DNA of 64,000 bases from VKMB-3413 sp041027365 (lineage in GTDB: Bacteria > Pseudomonadota > Alphaproteobacteria > Rhizobiales > Rhizobiaceae), in assembly GCF_041027365.1 (NCBI RefSeq), contig NZ_JBFTEH010000002.1, forward strand, positions 310,001-374,000. Reading direction: 5' to 3'. Position 1 is the first letter of the stretch; each line of letters starts with the position of its first letter. The position numbers and the translations under genes are program-made. This document shows, one piece after another, positions 56,239 through 64,000 of the stretch. The notes beneath the pieces were generated by a model, which saw only the letters and a program-made list of their open reading frames with translations, did not search any database and had not been told where the DNA came from.

Positions 56239-57129
56239 TCACTCCGCCGCCATCCGCTTCGGCTGGACCTCGGCGGCATAGTCCTCGACGAGGCGCTTGG
56301 AGATCTCGCCCGGCGTGAAGCGCCAGTCGGCGATCTCCGAGACCGGCGTCACTTCCGCCGCCGTGCCGGTGAGGAAGCACTCGGAGAAGCCCGAAAGCTC
56401 CTCCGGCATGATCGCCCGCTCGACCACCTCGATACCCCGGCGCTTGGCGAGATCGATCACCGTGCGCCGCGTGATCCCGTCGAGGAAGCAGTCCGCCTTC
56501 GGCGTGTGGAGCGCTCCGTCCTTGACGAAGAAGACGTTGGCGCCGGTCGCCTCGGCCACCTGGCCGCGCCAGTCCAGCATCAGCGCGTCGGCATAGCCCT
56601 TGGCCTCGGCGGCGTGCTTGGAGATGGTGCAGATCATGTAGAGGCCGGCGGCCTTGGACTTCGACGGCGCGGTCTTCGGGTCCGGCCGGCGGTATTCCGC
56701 GAGATCCAGCCGGATGCCCTTCATCTTCTGCGCCGGGTCGAAATAGCTCGGCCACTGCCAGATGGCGATCGCGACGTTGATCCGGTTGTTCTGCGCCGAG
56801 ACGCCCATCATCTCCGAGCCGCGGAACGCGATCGGGCGGACATAGGCGTCGGAGAAACCCTGGCGCTGCAGGAGCTCCTTCGTCGCCGCGTCGATCTCGT
56901 CGGCGCTGTAGGGCACCTTGAAGCCGAGGATGCGGCCGGACTCGATCAGCCGGTCGGTGTGCTCGCGCAGCTTGAACACTTCGCCGCCATAGGCCCGCTC
57001 GCCCTCGAACACGGCGCTGGCATAATGCAGGCCGTGCGTGAGCACGTGGATCTTGGCGTCCTTCCACGGCACGAAGGCGCCGTTGATCCAGATTTCGCCG
57101 TCGAGCTGATCGAATGGAACCGCACTCAT
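56239..57129 (-). CDS. ilvE: Branched-chain amino-acid aminotransferase
   Basis: 296 residues from the ATG at 57129 (MSAVPFDQLDGEIW). It is a class IV PLP enzyme with VLTHGLHYASAVFEGERAY, the PLP lysine in APSKSKAAGLYM, EATGANVFFVKDG and LDGITRRTVIDLAKRRGI. It makes leucine, isoleucine and valine from their 2-oxoacids. The C-terminus is slightly extended (AAEVQPKRMAAE). It is divergent from marR at 57312, with a 12-base palindrome in the shared region, so the MarR protein may control it. Confidence 0.95.
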   Translation of the reverse strand: MSAVPFDQLDGEIWINGAFVPWKDAKIHVLTHGLHYASAVFEGERAYGGEVFKLREHTDRLIESGRILGFKVPYSADEIDAATKELLQRQGFSDAYVRPIAFRGSEMMGVSAQNNRINVAIAIWQWPSYFDPAQKMKGIRLDLAEYRRPDPKTAPSKSKAAGLYMICTISKHAAEAKGYADALMLDWRGQVAEATGANVFFVKDGALHTPKADCFLDGITRRTVIDLAKRRGIEVVERAIMPEELSGFSECFLTGTAAEVTPVSEIADWRFTPGEISKRLVEDYAAEVQPKRMAAE

Positions 57130-57173
57130 GATTGTCCGCAACGCCGTCCGGGCGTTCTCCCTATGATGGTTAT

Positions 57174-57185
57174 ATGCCATGGCAT
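57174..57185. promoter_or_regulatory. 12-base palindrome ATGCCATGGCAT between ilvE and marR
   Basis: A perfect inverted repeat lying next to a TATAAC hexamer that could be the ilvE -10 box (minus strand). Its location suggests an operator for the adjacent MarR protein. Not verified. Confidence 0.4.
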
Positions 57186-57311
57186 GGCAGCCGGCGGTTC
57201 CCTGCATCGAAGGCAGCCCGCCGGTCGTCTCCATCGCGTCGAAAGGGGAGGCAGCGCATGGCTGTTTCCAGCTTCCGGACTGCGGTGTAACAATAGAAGC
57301 CAATTACGTCA

Positions 57312-57878
57312 ATGGTGCTGACCTATTTTATGGATGCCGCCCCCATTTCCGACGATCTTCCCGACGGCGCCCTCGCCGACATCGTCCGCGAGCCGCTGCC
57401 GACCCTCGGCCCCGTCGATTTCCGCATCATCGAGCTGTTCTTCTTCGCCTATCGCGAGTTCACCGGCGACGCCGACGAGATCCTCGCCGCCTACGGCTTC
57501 GGCCGCGCGCACCACCGGATCCTGCACTTCGTCAACCGCGACCCCGGCATGACGATCGCCGGCCTCCTCGATCTGCTCGAGATCACCAAGCAGTCGCTGT
57601 CGCGGGTGTTGCGCCAGCTGATCGACGACGGCTTCATCGCGCAGATGCCGGGCGACGAGGACCGCCGCCAGCGCCGGCTCTACCCGACACAGAAGGGCCG
57701 CGATCTGACGCTGGAACTCTCGCGCGCCCAGGTCCGGCGGATCGACGCCGCGCTGCAGATGGCGCCGGCGCTGGACGTCACCGAGGTCGGCGCCTTCCTC
57801 GGCCGGATGGCGGCCGACCGGCGGGCGGCGCAGGAGTGGTTCGCCAGGAAGGACATCAATTGGAAAGACCGGACATGA
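57312..57878 (+). CDS. MarR-family transcriptional regulator
   Basis: 188 residues. The winged helix-turn-helix is at about 75-140: HHRILHFVNRDPGMTIAGLLDLLEITKQSLSRVLRQLIDDGFI split across helices, with the wing DEDRRQRRLYPTQKG. The start could also be the ATG at 57330. It ends with a four-base overlap (ATGA) with the response-regulator gene, so translation is probably coupled. The triad MarR, response regulator and kinase next to ilvE is seen in several Rhizobiales. The ligand is unknown. Confidence 0.9.
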   Translation: MVLTYFMDAAPISDDLPDGALADIVREPLPTLGPVDFRIIELFFFAYREFTGDADEILAAYGFGRAHHRILHFVNRDPGMTIAGLLDLLEITKQSLSRVLRQLIDDGFIAQMPGDEDRRQRRLYPTQKGRDLTLELSRAQVRRIDAALQMAPALDVTEVGAFLGRMAADRRAAQEWFARKDINWKDRT

Positions 57879-58600
57879 CCGATGTCGCCTCGGCCGCCCC
57901 GGCGGCGCCGCAAGCCCTGGAGGACGACGCGCCGCACATCCTGATCGTCGACGACGACCGGCGCATCCGCTCGCTCCTGTCGCGCTTCCTCGTCGAGAAG
58001 CGCTTCCGCGTCTCGGTCGCGGCCGACGCGCAGGAGGCGCGGCGCATCCTCGGCGGGCTCGACTTCGACCTGTGGGTCGTCGACGTGATGATGCCGGGCG
58101 AGAGCGGCATCGAGCTCGTGCGCTCGCTGCGCCAGAGCCGCGACGCGCCGGTCCTGATGCTGACCGCGCGCTCGGAGACCGAGCACCGGATCGAGGGGCT
58201 GGAGGCCGGCGCCGACGACTATCTCGCCAAGCCCTTCGACCCGCGCGAGCTGCTCTTACGGATCAACAACATCCTGAGGCGCGGTGCGCCGCAGCCGGTG
58301 CAGAAGCTGGAGCATGTCCGCTTCGGCCCATTCACCTTCTCGCTCTCCAAGCGCGAGCTGAAGCGCGGCGCGGAGCTGATCCGGCTGACCGAGCGCGAGC
58401 AGGAGATCATGAGCCAGTTCGCGGCGAACCCCGGCGAGACGATCCAGCGGCTCGACCTCCTCGGCGACGAGAACGAGGTGGGCGAGCGAACGGTCGACGT
58501 CCAGATCAACCGCCTCAGGCGCAAGATCGAGAGCGACCCGGCCAATCCTCTGTGGCTGCAGACGGTGCGCGGCATCGGCTACCGCCTCAACATCGACTGA
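57875..58600 (+). CDS. OmpR/PhoB-family response regulator
   Basis: 241 residues. The receiver domain begins HILIVDDDRRIRSLLSRFL with the acidic pocket, the phospho-acceptor Asp in LWVVDVMMPGESG and the conserved Lys in YLAKPFDPREL. The C-terminal winged helix carries LTEREQEIMSQFAANPGETIQ split across helices, and VDVQINRLRRKIESDPANP with TVRGIGYRL. It is the cognate regulator of the sensor kinase at 58617-60074 and is translationally coupled to marR upstream. Confidence 0.93.
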   Translation: MTDVASAAPAAPQALEDDAPHILIVDDDRRIRSLLSRFLVEKRFRVSVAADAQEARRILGGLDFDLWVVDVMMPGESGIELVRSLRQSRDAPVLMLTARSETEHRIEGLEAGADDYLAKPFDPRELLLRINNILRRGAPQPVQKLEHVRFGPFTFSLSKRELKRGAELIRLTEREQEIMSQFAANPGETIQRLDLLGDENEVGERTVDVQINRLRRKIESDPANPLWLQTVRGIGYRLNID

Positions 58601-58616
58601 CGGCAAAGGACGGCGG

Positions 58617-60074
58617 TTGACCTCGATCGAGCGCATCATCAGGGAGGCTCCCGCCCGCTCGCGCCGGCTGCGACAGCTCGCGACGCGTCTGCCGCGGAGG
58701 ATGCGCCGGTGGAAGCTGCCGAAGCTCGACATCTGGCGCGGGCCGCTGCGCCCGATCCCGCGGATCATCCAGCGCTTCATGCCGAAGGGACTCTATCCGC
58801 GCTCGCTGATTATCATCATCGCGCCGATGGTGCTTCTGCAATGCGTCGTTACCGTCGTGTTCATGGAGCGGCACTGGCAGATGGTGACACAGCGCCTGTC
58901 GCAGGCGGTGATCCAGGACGTCGCCGCGGTGACCGATCTCATCGAGGATCGGCGCAGCGATGCCGAGCTGAAACAGATCATCCAGATCGCCCGCGACCGG
59001 ATGAACCTCAACGTCGCCTTCCTGCCGCCGGCGCCCCTGCCCGCGCCCGCGCCGAAGCCCTTCTTCAACATCCTCGACGGAATCCTCAGCGACGAGATCA
59101 AGGACCGGATCGGCCGGCCCTTCTGGATCGACACCGTCGGCAATTCCCGCATCGTCGAGATCCGCATCCAGCTCGACGACGGCATCCTCCGGGTCTTCGC
59201 GCCACGCAACTCGGCCTATGCTTCGAACACCCAGATATTCCTGTTCTGGATGGTCGGCACATCGCTGGTCCTCCTGATCATCGCCGTCCTGTTCCTGCGC
59301 AACCAGATTCGCCCGATCCAGGCGCTCGCTGCGGCCGCCGAGGGCTTCGGACGCGGGCAGCCGATGCCGCCCGACTTTCGGCCGCGCGGCGCTTCGGAGG
59401 TGCGGCGCGCCTCGCTGGCCTTCATCCAGATGCGCGACCGCATCGAGCGGCAGATCGAGCAGCGCACGCAGATGCTGAACGGCGTCAGCCACGACCTCCG
59501 CACGGTGCTGACGCGCTTCCGCCTGCAGCTGGCGCTGCTGCCCGAAGGCGAGGACCAGGACGAGCTGAACGCCGACATCGACGAGATGCAGCGCATGCTG
59601 GAGGGCTATCTCGCCTTCGCCAAGGGCGAGGCCGGGGAGGACGTCGGCGAGCTGGACCTCGAGCCGCTCTTGAAGAAGTTCCGTGCCGAGGCACAGATCA
59701 AGGGCAAGACGCTCGTCACCGACATCGTCGGCGACCCGCGCATCACCGTGCGCCCCGACGCCTTCGGCCGCATGGTCACCAACCTCGTCGCCAACGCCAT
59801 GCGCCACGGCGACGAGATCCGTGTCGTCGCCAACCACGAGGGCCGCTGGCTGACGGTGACGGTGGAGGACGACGGGCCCGGCATCGCACCGGAACAGCGC
59901 GAGGACGTCTTCAAGCCCTTCGTCCGCCTCGACCCCGCCCGTAACATCGACGCCGGCGGCACCGGGCTCGGGCTCGCCATCGCCCGCGACATCGCGCGAG
60001 CGCATGGCGGCGACATCCTGCTGTCGGAGAGCAAGATGGGGGGATTGAGGGCGCTGATCCGAGTGCCGGGGTGA
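58617..60074 (+). CDS. EnvZ-like sensor histidine kinase
   Basis: 485 residues with a TTG start at 58617 preceded by AAAGGA. A basic N-terminus precedes a membrane helix (about 65-83, SLIIIIAPMVLLQCVVTVVF). A periplasmic domain of about 140 residues follows, with a proline-rich PAPLPAPAPKP, then a second helix (about 203-225) and a HAMP linker (RNQIRPIQALAAAAE). The kinase core has the H-box GVSHDLRTVLTRFRLQL, N-box NLVANAMRHGD, G1 VEDDGPGI and G2 GTGLGLAIARDIARAHGG. It phosphorylates the response regulator 16 bases upstream. The signal is unknown. Confidence 0.92.
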   Translation: MTSIERIIREAPARSRRLRQLATRLPRRMRRWKLPKLDIWRGPLRPIPRIIQRFMPKGLYPRSLIIIIAPMVLLQCVVTVVFMERHWQMVTQRLSQAVIQDVAAVTDLIEDRRSDAELKQIIQIARDRMNLNVAFLPPAPLPAPAPKPFFNILDGILSDEIKDRIGRPFWIDTVGNSRIVEIRIQLDDGILRVFAPRNSAYASNTQIFLFWMVGTSLVLLIIAVLFLRNQIRPIQALAAAAEGFGRGQPMPPDFRPRGASEVRRASLAFIQMRDRIERQIEQRTQMLNGVSHDLRTVLTRFRLQLALLPEGEDQDELNADIDEMQRMLEGYLAFAKGEAGEDVGELDLEPLLKKFRAEAQIKGKTLVTDIVGDPRITVRPDAFGRMVTNLVANAMRHGDEIRVVANHEGRWLTVTVEDDGPGIAPEQREDVFKPFVRLDPARNIDAGGTGLGLAIARDIARAHGGDILLSESKMGGLRALIRVPG

Positions 60075-60228
60075 GGGACGTTCTCCCGTAGCGAACCCGT
60101 CGCGGATTCCGGGAACCGAGGCCGCCGCCGGATGATGATCATCTGATCGAAGCAGGACGTTTAGGTCTTAGCGACCCTGAACGCTTCAAAGGACCTTGGG
60201 CCAGTCAGAGTGCAGCGCGGCTCTGGTC

Positions 60229-60966
60229 CTAATCCTGCGCGGTTGGGCGCACGACAATGCTGCCGATCTCGACGTCGTCAGGCTGTTCGATGGCAAAGGC
60301 GATGGCACGGGCGATCGCGTCGGGAGGAATTGCGAGCTCATCCTTTCTCCTCTGGATCGCCGCCTTTACCTCCGGATCGGTGATGGAAGCGTCGGCAAAG
60401 CTCGTGTCGATGAAGCCCGGCGACACCTCCGTCACCCGCAGGTGCGGCCCTGCCTCCTGACGCAATGCCTCGGTGGCCGTGCGAAGGGCATTCTTGGTCG
60501 CGGCATAGACGCCCATCGTCGGGACGATCTTGATTCCCGCCGTCGAGAGGATGTTCACGACATGGCCTTTCTGCTGGCGCTCGAACACGGGAAGCGCCGC
60601 GGCGATCCCGTAGAGTGCGCCGCGCAGGTTGATGTCGATCATCGCATCCCAGTCCTCCACCCGCAGCGCGTCGAAGCGCGAGATCGGCCCGATGCCGGCA
60701 TTGTTGACGATCACGTCCAGCCGCCCGTGCCGCTCGCAGGCCAGTGCGACCAAGGCTTCGAGATCCGCGCGCCGCGACACGTCCATTCCGCGGAACACCG
60801 CTTCACCACCTGCGGCCTCGATCTCGTTCACGACGGCCACGAGTTCCGGCTCGCTTCTCGCACCCAGGACGAGACGCGCTCCGTGGGCAGCCAAATGAAG
60901 AGCGGTTGCTCGCCCGATGCCTCGTCCCGCTCCGGTGATGGCGACGATCTTATTTCGAATGGTCAT
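60229..60966 (-). CDS. Classical SDR-family oxidoreductase
   Basis: 245 residues from the ATG at 60966; an ATG at 60981 is possible. Classical SDR landmarks are ITGAGRGIGRATAL (cofactor), NNAGIG, the catalytic Ser in NILSTAGIK, and Tyr/Lys in VYAATKNAL. The cofactor loop ARSEPEL favours NADP(H). It acts on an unknown alcohol or ketone. It is divergent from an AraC-family gene, which probably controls it. Base composition is less GC-rich than neighbouring housekeeping genes. Confidence 0.92.
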   Translation of the reverse strand: MTIRNKIVAITGAGRGIGRATALHLAAHGARLVLGARSEPELVAVVNEIEAAGGEAVFRGMDVSRRADLEALVALACERHGRLDVIVNNAGIGPISRFDALRVEDWDAMIDINLRGALYGIAAALPVFERQQKGHVVNILSTAGIKIVPTMGVYAATKNALRTATEALRQEAGPHLRVTEVSPGFIDTSFADASITDPEVKAAIQRRKDELAIPPDAIARAIAFAIEQPDDVEIGSIVVRPTAQD

Positions 60967-61067
60967 GGACGGGTTCCCCATAGGTCTGACGGTTCCCGAC
61001 GCTATGATGGGAGAACTGGCGTATCCATATTCGAACCGCCAAACCTTTGTCGCGATCAGCCGATTTC

Positions 61068-61961
61068 ATGAACGATCCCCTCTCCGATGTCCTTGCCGTT
61101 CTGGGAACCAGAAGCGTCCGCGGAACCAGCCTTGAAGCGTCAGGCGCTTGGGCGCTGAGCTTCGACGGACGGGCGCGGCTGAAATTCGTGGCGGTCGTGC
61201 GGGGACGGTGTTGGCTGACGCTCCCGGACCGTCCGCCCGAGGCTCTCACCGAGGGGGATGTCGTCCTCATCAGCGACACACGCTACGCCGTGGCGAGCGA
61301 TCCGACCCTCGCACCTTCGGATGGCATGGCGCTCTACGCCCTGCCGGGCCAGGACACCGTTCGCCTCGGCCGCGGATGCGAGACCATCATGATCGGCGGG
61401 GGCAGCGGCTTTGCGAAGGGAGGGGATTCATTCGTCCTCGACGCGCTCCCTCGGTTTTTGCGGATCGATCAACAGTCGCCGCGTGCCGCGGCGGTCGGCC
61501 GGATTCTTCGCGCGCTGCATGAGGAGATGGATTGCGGGGCGGTCGGTCGTGCGCTGGTCTCCGAGCGACTTGCGGACGTTCTCGTGGTCGAGGCAATCCG
61601 CGCCTATGTTGCAACCGGCTCAGTAGGGAGTGTCGGCTGGATCGCGGCCTTGGCCGATCCGAAGGTCGGCGAAGCGATCAGGCTCATGCACGGCGCCGTC
61701 GCGCGCCGTTGGACTGTGCCGGCCCTCGCGCGTGAAGTCGGCATGTCTCGCTCGGCGCTCAGCCAGCGCTTTGCGCAAAAGGTCGGACGGCCACCGCTCG
61801 ACTACCTGACGCGATGGAGAATGCTGCTCGCTCAGCGAAAGCTGGCCGCAGGCGAACCCGTGGCGACCGTGGCTGCAGACGTCGGCTACACCTCCCAAAG
61901 CGCCTTCACGCAAGCCTTCAAGCGAACCATGGGCCGGACGCCGCGACAGGAGCCACGCTGA
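61068..61961 (+). CDS. AraC-family regulator with cupin-like sensor domain
   Basis: 297 residues from the ATG at 61068. The N-terminal 170 residues resemble the cupin_6 ligand-binding domain (LEASGAWALSFDGRARLKFV, LTEGDVVLISDT, DALPRFLRID). The C-terminal double helix-turn-helix is typical: WTVPALAREVGMSRSALSQRF and GYTSQSAFTQAFKRTMGRTPRQ. Regulators of this type often sit divergent from an SDR and activate it in response to aldehydes or other toxic substrates. It probably controls the SDR at 60229-60966. Confidence 0.91.
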   Translation: MNDPLSDVLAVLGTRSVRGTSLEASGAWALSFDGRARLKFVAVVRGRCWLTLPDRPPEALTEGDVVLISDTRYAVASDPTLAPSDGMALYALPGQDTVRLGRGCETIMIGGGSGFAKGGDSFVLDALPRFLRIDQQSPRAAAVGRILRALHEEMDCGAVGRALVSERLADVLVVEAIRAYVATGSVGSVGWIAALADPKVGEAIRLMHGAVARRWTVPALAREVGMSRSALSQRFAQKVGRPPLDYLTRWRMLLAQRKLAAGEPVATVAADVGYTSQSAFTQAFKRTMGRTPRQEPR

Positions 61962-62039
61962 CGGGCTCCGGGACTCCTCGCATCGAAGCGTCAACCCTCC
62001 CCGATCTCCACAAGCCGGGAATAGCGAAGCCGCGTCCCC

Positions 62040-62399
62040 TCAATACATCCGCCCGCCGTTCGGCACGCCCTGCCCTGGCCCAAGCAGCACGACCTCGCCC
62101 GCTTCGTCGGGGATGCCGAGCGTCAGCACCTCCGACATCATCGGGCCGATCTGGCGCGGGGGGAAGTTGACGACGGCGATCACCTGCCGGCCGACGAGGT
62201 CCTCCGGCTTGTAGTGCTTCGTGATCTGGGCCGAGGACTTCTTGCGGCCGATCGCTTCGCCGAAGTCGATGAGGAGCCTGATCGCCGGCTTGCGCGCCTC
62301 GGGAAAGGGCGCGGCCTCGACGATGGTGCCGACGCGGATGTCGACCTTCATGAAGTCGTCGAAGCCGATCTCCGGCGCCCGCTCGTTGCTCGCAGCCAT
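62040..62399 (-). CDS. csaA: CsaA-type tRNA-binding / chaperone protein
   Basis: 119 residues from the ATG at 62399. The EMAP/OB-fold tRNA-binding domain is clear: DFMKVDIRVGTIVEAAPFPEAR, LIDFGEAIGRKKSSAQIT, GRQVIAVVNFPPRQIGPMMSEVL and LGPGQGVPNGGRMY. CsaA homodimers bind tRNA and may act as export chaperones. It lies 139 bases downstream of proC on the same strand, the order seen in other Rhizobiales. Confidence 0.92.
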   Translation of the reverse strand: MAASNERAPEIGFDDFMKVDIRVGTIVEAAPFPEARKPAIRLLIDFGEAIGRKKSSAQITKHYKPEDLVGRQVIAVVNFPPRQIGPMMSEVLTLGIPDEAGEVVLLGPGQGVPNGGRMY

Positions 62400-62538
62400 G
62401 CCTTCTTCCCCTCTCTCGTCGCCGACGCATCCATGGCCGCGACGGCTCCAGATCGCCGCGGCTGTCTGCCAGAGCCTTTCCGCCGTCCATCGCCGTCGCC
62501 GGCGGTTTCGGCCGACGGCAAAGCCGGTGCGAGGCTCC

Positions 62539-63354
62539 CTACCCCTTGGCGAGTTCCTCGGCCCGATCGCGCGCGGCCCTGACCGCACGCTCCACGAGCG
62601 GCGCGAGTGCATCCTCGGCCATCAGGACGTCGAGCGCCGCCTGCGTCGTGCCGTTCGGCGAGGTGACGTTCTGGCGGAGCTTCGCGGGCGTGTCGCCCGA
62701 CCGGATCATCAGTTCGCCGGCGCCGGCCACCGTGTGGCGCGCAAGGCGCATGGCGAGATCGGCGGGCAGGCCGACGGCCTCGCCGGCCTTCGCGAGGCAT
62801 TCCGCCAGATAGAAGACATAGGCCGGGCCGCTGCCGGAGACGCCGGTGACGGCGTCGATCAGCGCCTCGCTGTCCACCCACTCCACCGGCCCGCTCGCCG
62901 ACAGCAGCCGGTCCGCCGTCGCCCGGCCGGCCGCATCGACGCGCGCATTGGCATAGGCGCCGGTGATGCCGCGGGAAATCAGCGCCGGCGTGTTCGGCAT
63001 CGCGCGCACCACCGGCCGTTCGCCGAGATGGCGCTCGATCGCGGCGACCGTCGTGCCGGCGGCGATCGAGATCGCCAGGCTGCCGGCTTCGAGCGCGGCT
63101 TTGAGCGCGGGAAGCGCAGCGTCCATCATCTGCGGCTTCACCGCCAGCAACGCGACGTCGAACGTCGCGCCCGCCGGCACGGACGCGGCGTGCCGCACAC
63201 CCTTTTCGAGAAGCGGCTGCAGCGCCTCGCCCACTTTCGGATCGACGACCAGCACCTTGTCCGGCTGAAGGCCGGCCTCCAGCCAGCCGCCGAGCAGCGC
63301 GGTTCCCATGTTGCCGCCGCCGAGAAGCAGGATCGTCTCGCCGCTCTGTGCCAT
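62539..63354 (-). CDS. proC: Pyrroline-5-carboxylate reductase
   Basis: 271 residues from the ATG at 63354 (MAQSGETILLLGGGNMGTAL). The nucleotide-binding motif is LLLGGGNMGTALL, AVKPQMMDAAL and RAMPNTPALI follow, and the signature AVTGVSGSGPAYVFYLAECLA and VTSPNGTTQAAL is complete. It reduces pyrroline-5-carboxylate to proline with NAD(P)H. Its start lies two bases after the stop of the YbjN gene, so they are almost certainly an operon. Confidence 0.95.
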   Translation of the reverse strand: MAQSGETILLLGGGNMGTALLGGWLEAGLQPDKVLVVDPKVGEALQPLLEKGVRHAASVPAGATFDVALLAVKPQMMDAALPALKAALEAGSLAISIAAGTTVAAIERHLGERPVVRAMPNTPALISRGITGAYANARVDAAGRATADRLLSASGPVEWVDSEALIDAVTGVSGSGPAYVFYLAECLAKAGEAVGLPADLAMRLARHTVAGAGELMIRSGDTPAKLRQNVTSPNGTTQAALDVLMAEDALAPLVERAVRAARDRAEELAKG

Positions 63355-63356
63355 CG

Positions 63357-63857
63357 TCAGGCCTCGCCCACCGTCTCGAACAGCGTGCAGGCGAGCGCAT
63401 CGTCGGCCGTCTTGTCCGCCCAGATGACGAACTGGAAGGCCTGGTAGAAGCGCTCGCAGTTCTCCAGCGCCGTCACCAGCATCCGTTCCGCCTGCGGGCT
63501 CGTCGCCTCGACGCCGCCGGAGAGCAGCAGCGCGTGCCGGAACATGACCGCCCCCTCCTTCTCCCACAGGTCGAAATGGCCGACGACCAGCTTGCCGTTG
63601 ATCTCCGCAAGCAGCGCCAGCACTTCCGCGCGCCGGTGCGCCGGCACCTTCAGGTCGAAGGCGCAGCCGATGTGCAGCGCCTCGATCTCGTCGAGCCAGG
63701 AGAAGGAGACGGAATAGTCGGCCCAGACGCCGGCCACGGCCACCGCGATCTCGTCCTCGCAGGAGCGCTCGAAAGCCCATTCGCGCGACGCCGCCACCCA
63801 CTCGATCACGTCGACCGGATGCGATTGCCGCAGCGCAGAAAATTCTTCCAGTATCAT
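63357..63857 (-). CDS. YbjN-domain protein
   Basis: 166 residues from the ATG at 63857 (MILEEFSALRQSHPVDVIEW). The YbjN/type-III-chaperone-like fold is seen in WAFERSCEDEIAVAVAGVWADYS, EIEALHIGCAFDLKVP and GHFDLWEKEGAVMFRHALLLSGG. Members are small alpha/beta proteins of unclear role, sometimes called sensory transduction regulators. It is the first gene of the ybjN-proC operon. An in-frame longer start at 63890 is unlikely. Confidence 0.88.
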   Translation of the reverse strand: MILEEFSALRQSHPVDVIEWVAASREWAFERSCEDEIAVAVAGVWADYSVSFSWLDEIEALHIGCAFDLKVPAHRRAEVLALLAEINGKLVVGHFDLWEKEGAVMFRHALLLSGGVEATSPQAERMLVTALENCERFYQAFQFVIWADKTADDALACTLFETVGEA

Positions 63858-64000
63858 GCAGATCCCCGTTGCCGATTGAAACCGGGACACCGTCCGCCGC
63901 GACGGTCTCCCGGCAGGGCAACCCTCGCCGCCGCCGACGAATCACCCTTGAAAATCAGCATACAGACGGGGAGTCTTCACGCTAAGGGCGTTAACCCTTT

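Overview
The window is a GC-rich (roughly two-thirds G+C) stretch of alphaproteobacterial chromosome, most probably Hyphomicrobiales (Rhizobiales). This rests on the gene order trpS/murJ/glnD/mutS, the trxB-lsrB (vtlR-like) pair, greA followed by an LpsB/LpcC-type mannosyltransferase, a BA14K-family protein, an HWE histidine kinase and the ybjN-proC-csaA group. I cannot name the genus. No phage, insertion sequence, CRISPR array or rRNA operon was seen. Coding density is high, and most genes are chromosomal housekeeping or conserved rhizobial genes.

Layout. 1-2520: a divergent XRE regulator / SDR pair and a secreted tandem-CAP protein. 2615-5415: an HWE sensor kinase with a receiver-only partner. 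5751-9771: an ABC importer operon (binding protein, two permeases, ATPase). 9772-10350: an unusually structured intergenic region. 10351-14507: a stand-alone SelD-N-terminal-type flavoprotein and a Na+/H+ antiporter fused to a cyclic-nucleotide-binding-like domain. 14533-17911: short-form 6-phosphogluconate dehydrogenase, a DUF4336 protein and a small stress-type group (DUF2171, YciE-like ferritin, acidic protein). 18015-26556: trpS, murJ, glnD and mutS, all on the minus strand. 26818-32918: PQQ sugar dehydrogenase, M42 peptidase, yeiH with a divergent LysR gene, tartrate/D-malate dehydrogenase and a small gene. 33200-41927: carB, greA, two glycosyltransferases, trkH and trxB. 41990-48365: lsrB, a phosphatase, an SRPBCC protein, a candidate small RNA, a SOUL protein, a P450, tRNA-Asn and a small membrane protein. 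48407-55249: adenine deaminase, tRNA-Leu, small and uncharacterised genes including a repeat-bearing BA14K protein, an MBL hydrolase, an unknown 416-residue protein and a spermidine-synthase-like protein. 55249-64000: DMT exporter, ilvE with a divergent marR/response-regulator/kinase operon, an SDR/AraC divergent pair, csaA, proC and ybjN.

Functionally the window combines translation and DNA repair (trpS, mutS, tRNAs), envelope building (murJ, lpsB, GT25), nitrogen control (glnD), nucleotide and amino-acid metabolism (carB, ade, ilvE, proC), ion homeostasis (trkH, NhaP type), redox control (trxB, lsrB) and several local regulator/target pairs whose intergenic regions carry visible inverted or direct repeats. 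The least explained parts are a three-stem candidate sRNA or attenuator on the minus strand near 44.5-44.66 kb, a run of adjacent hairpins at 10.09-10.31 kb with a possible alternative pairing, the 22-residue-repeat BA14K protein at 51.2-52.1 kb and the unknown protein at 52.9-54.1 kb.
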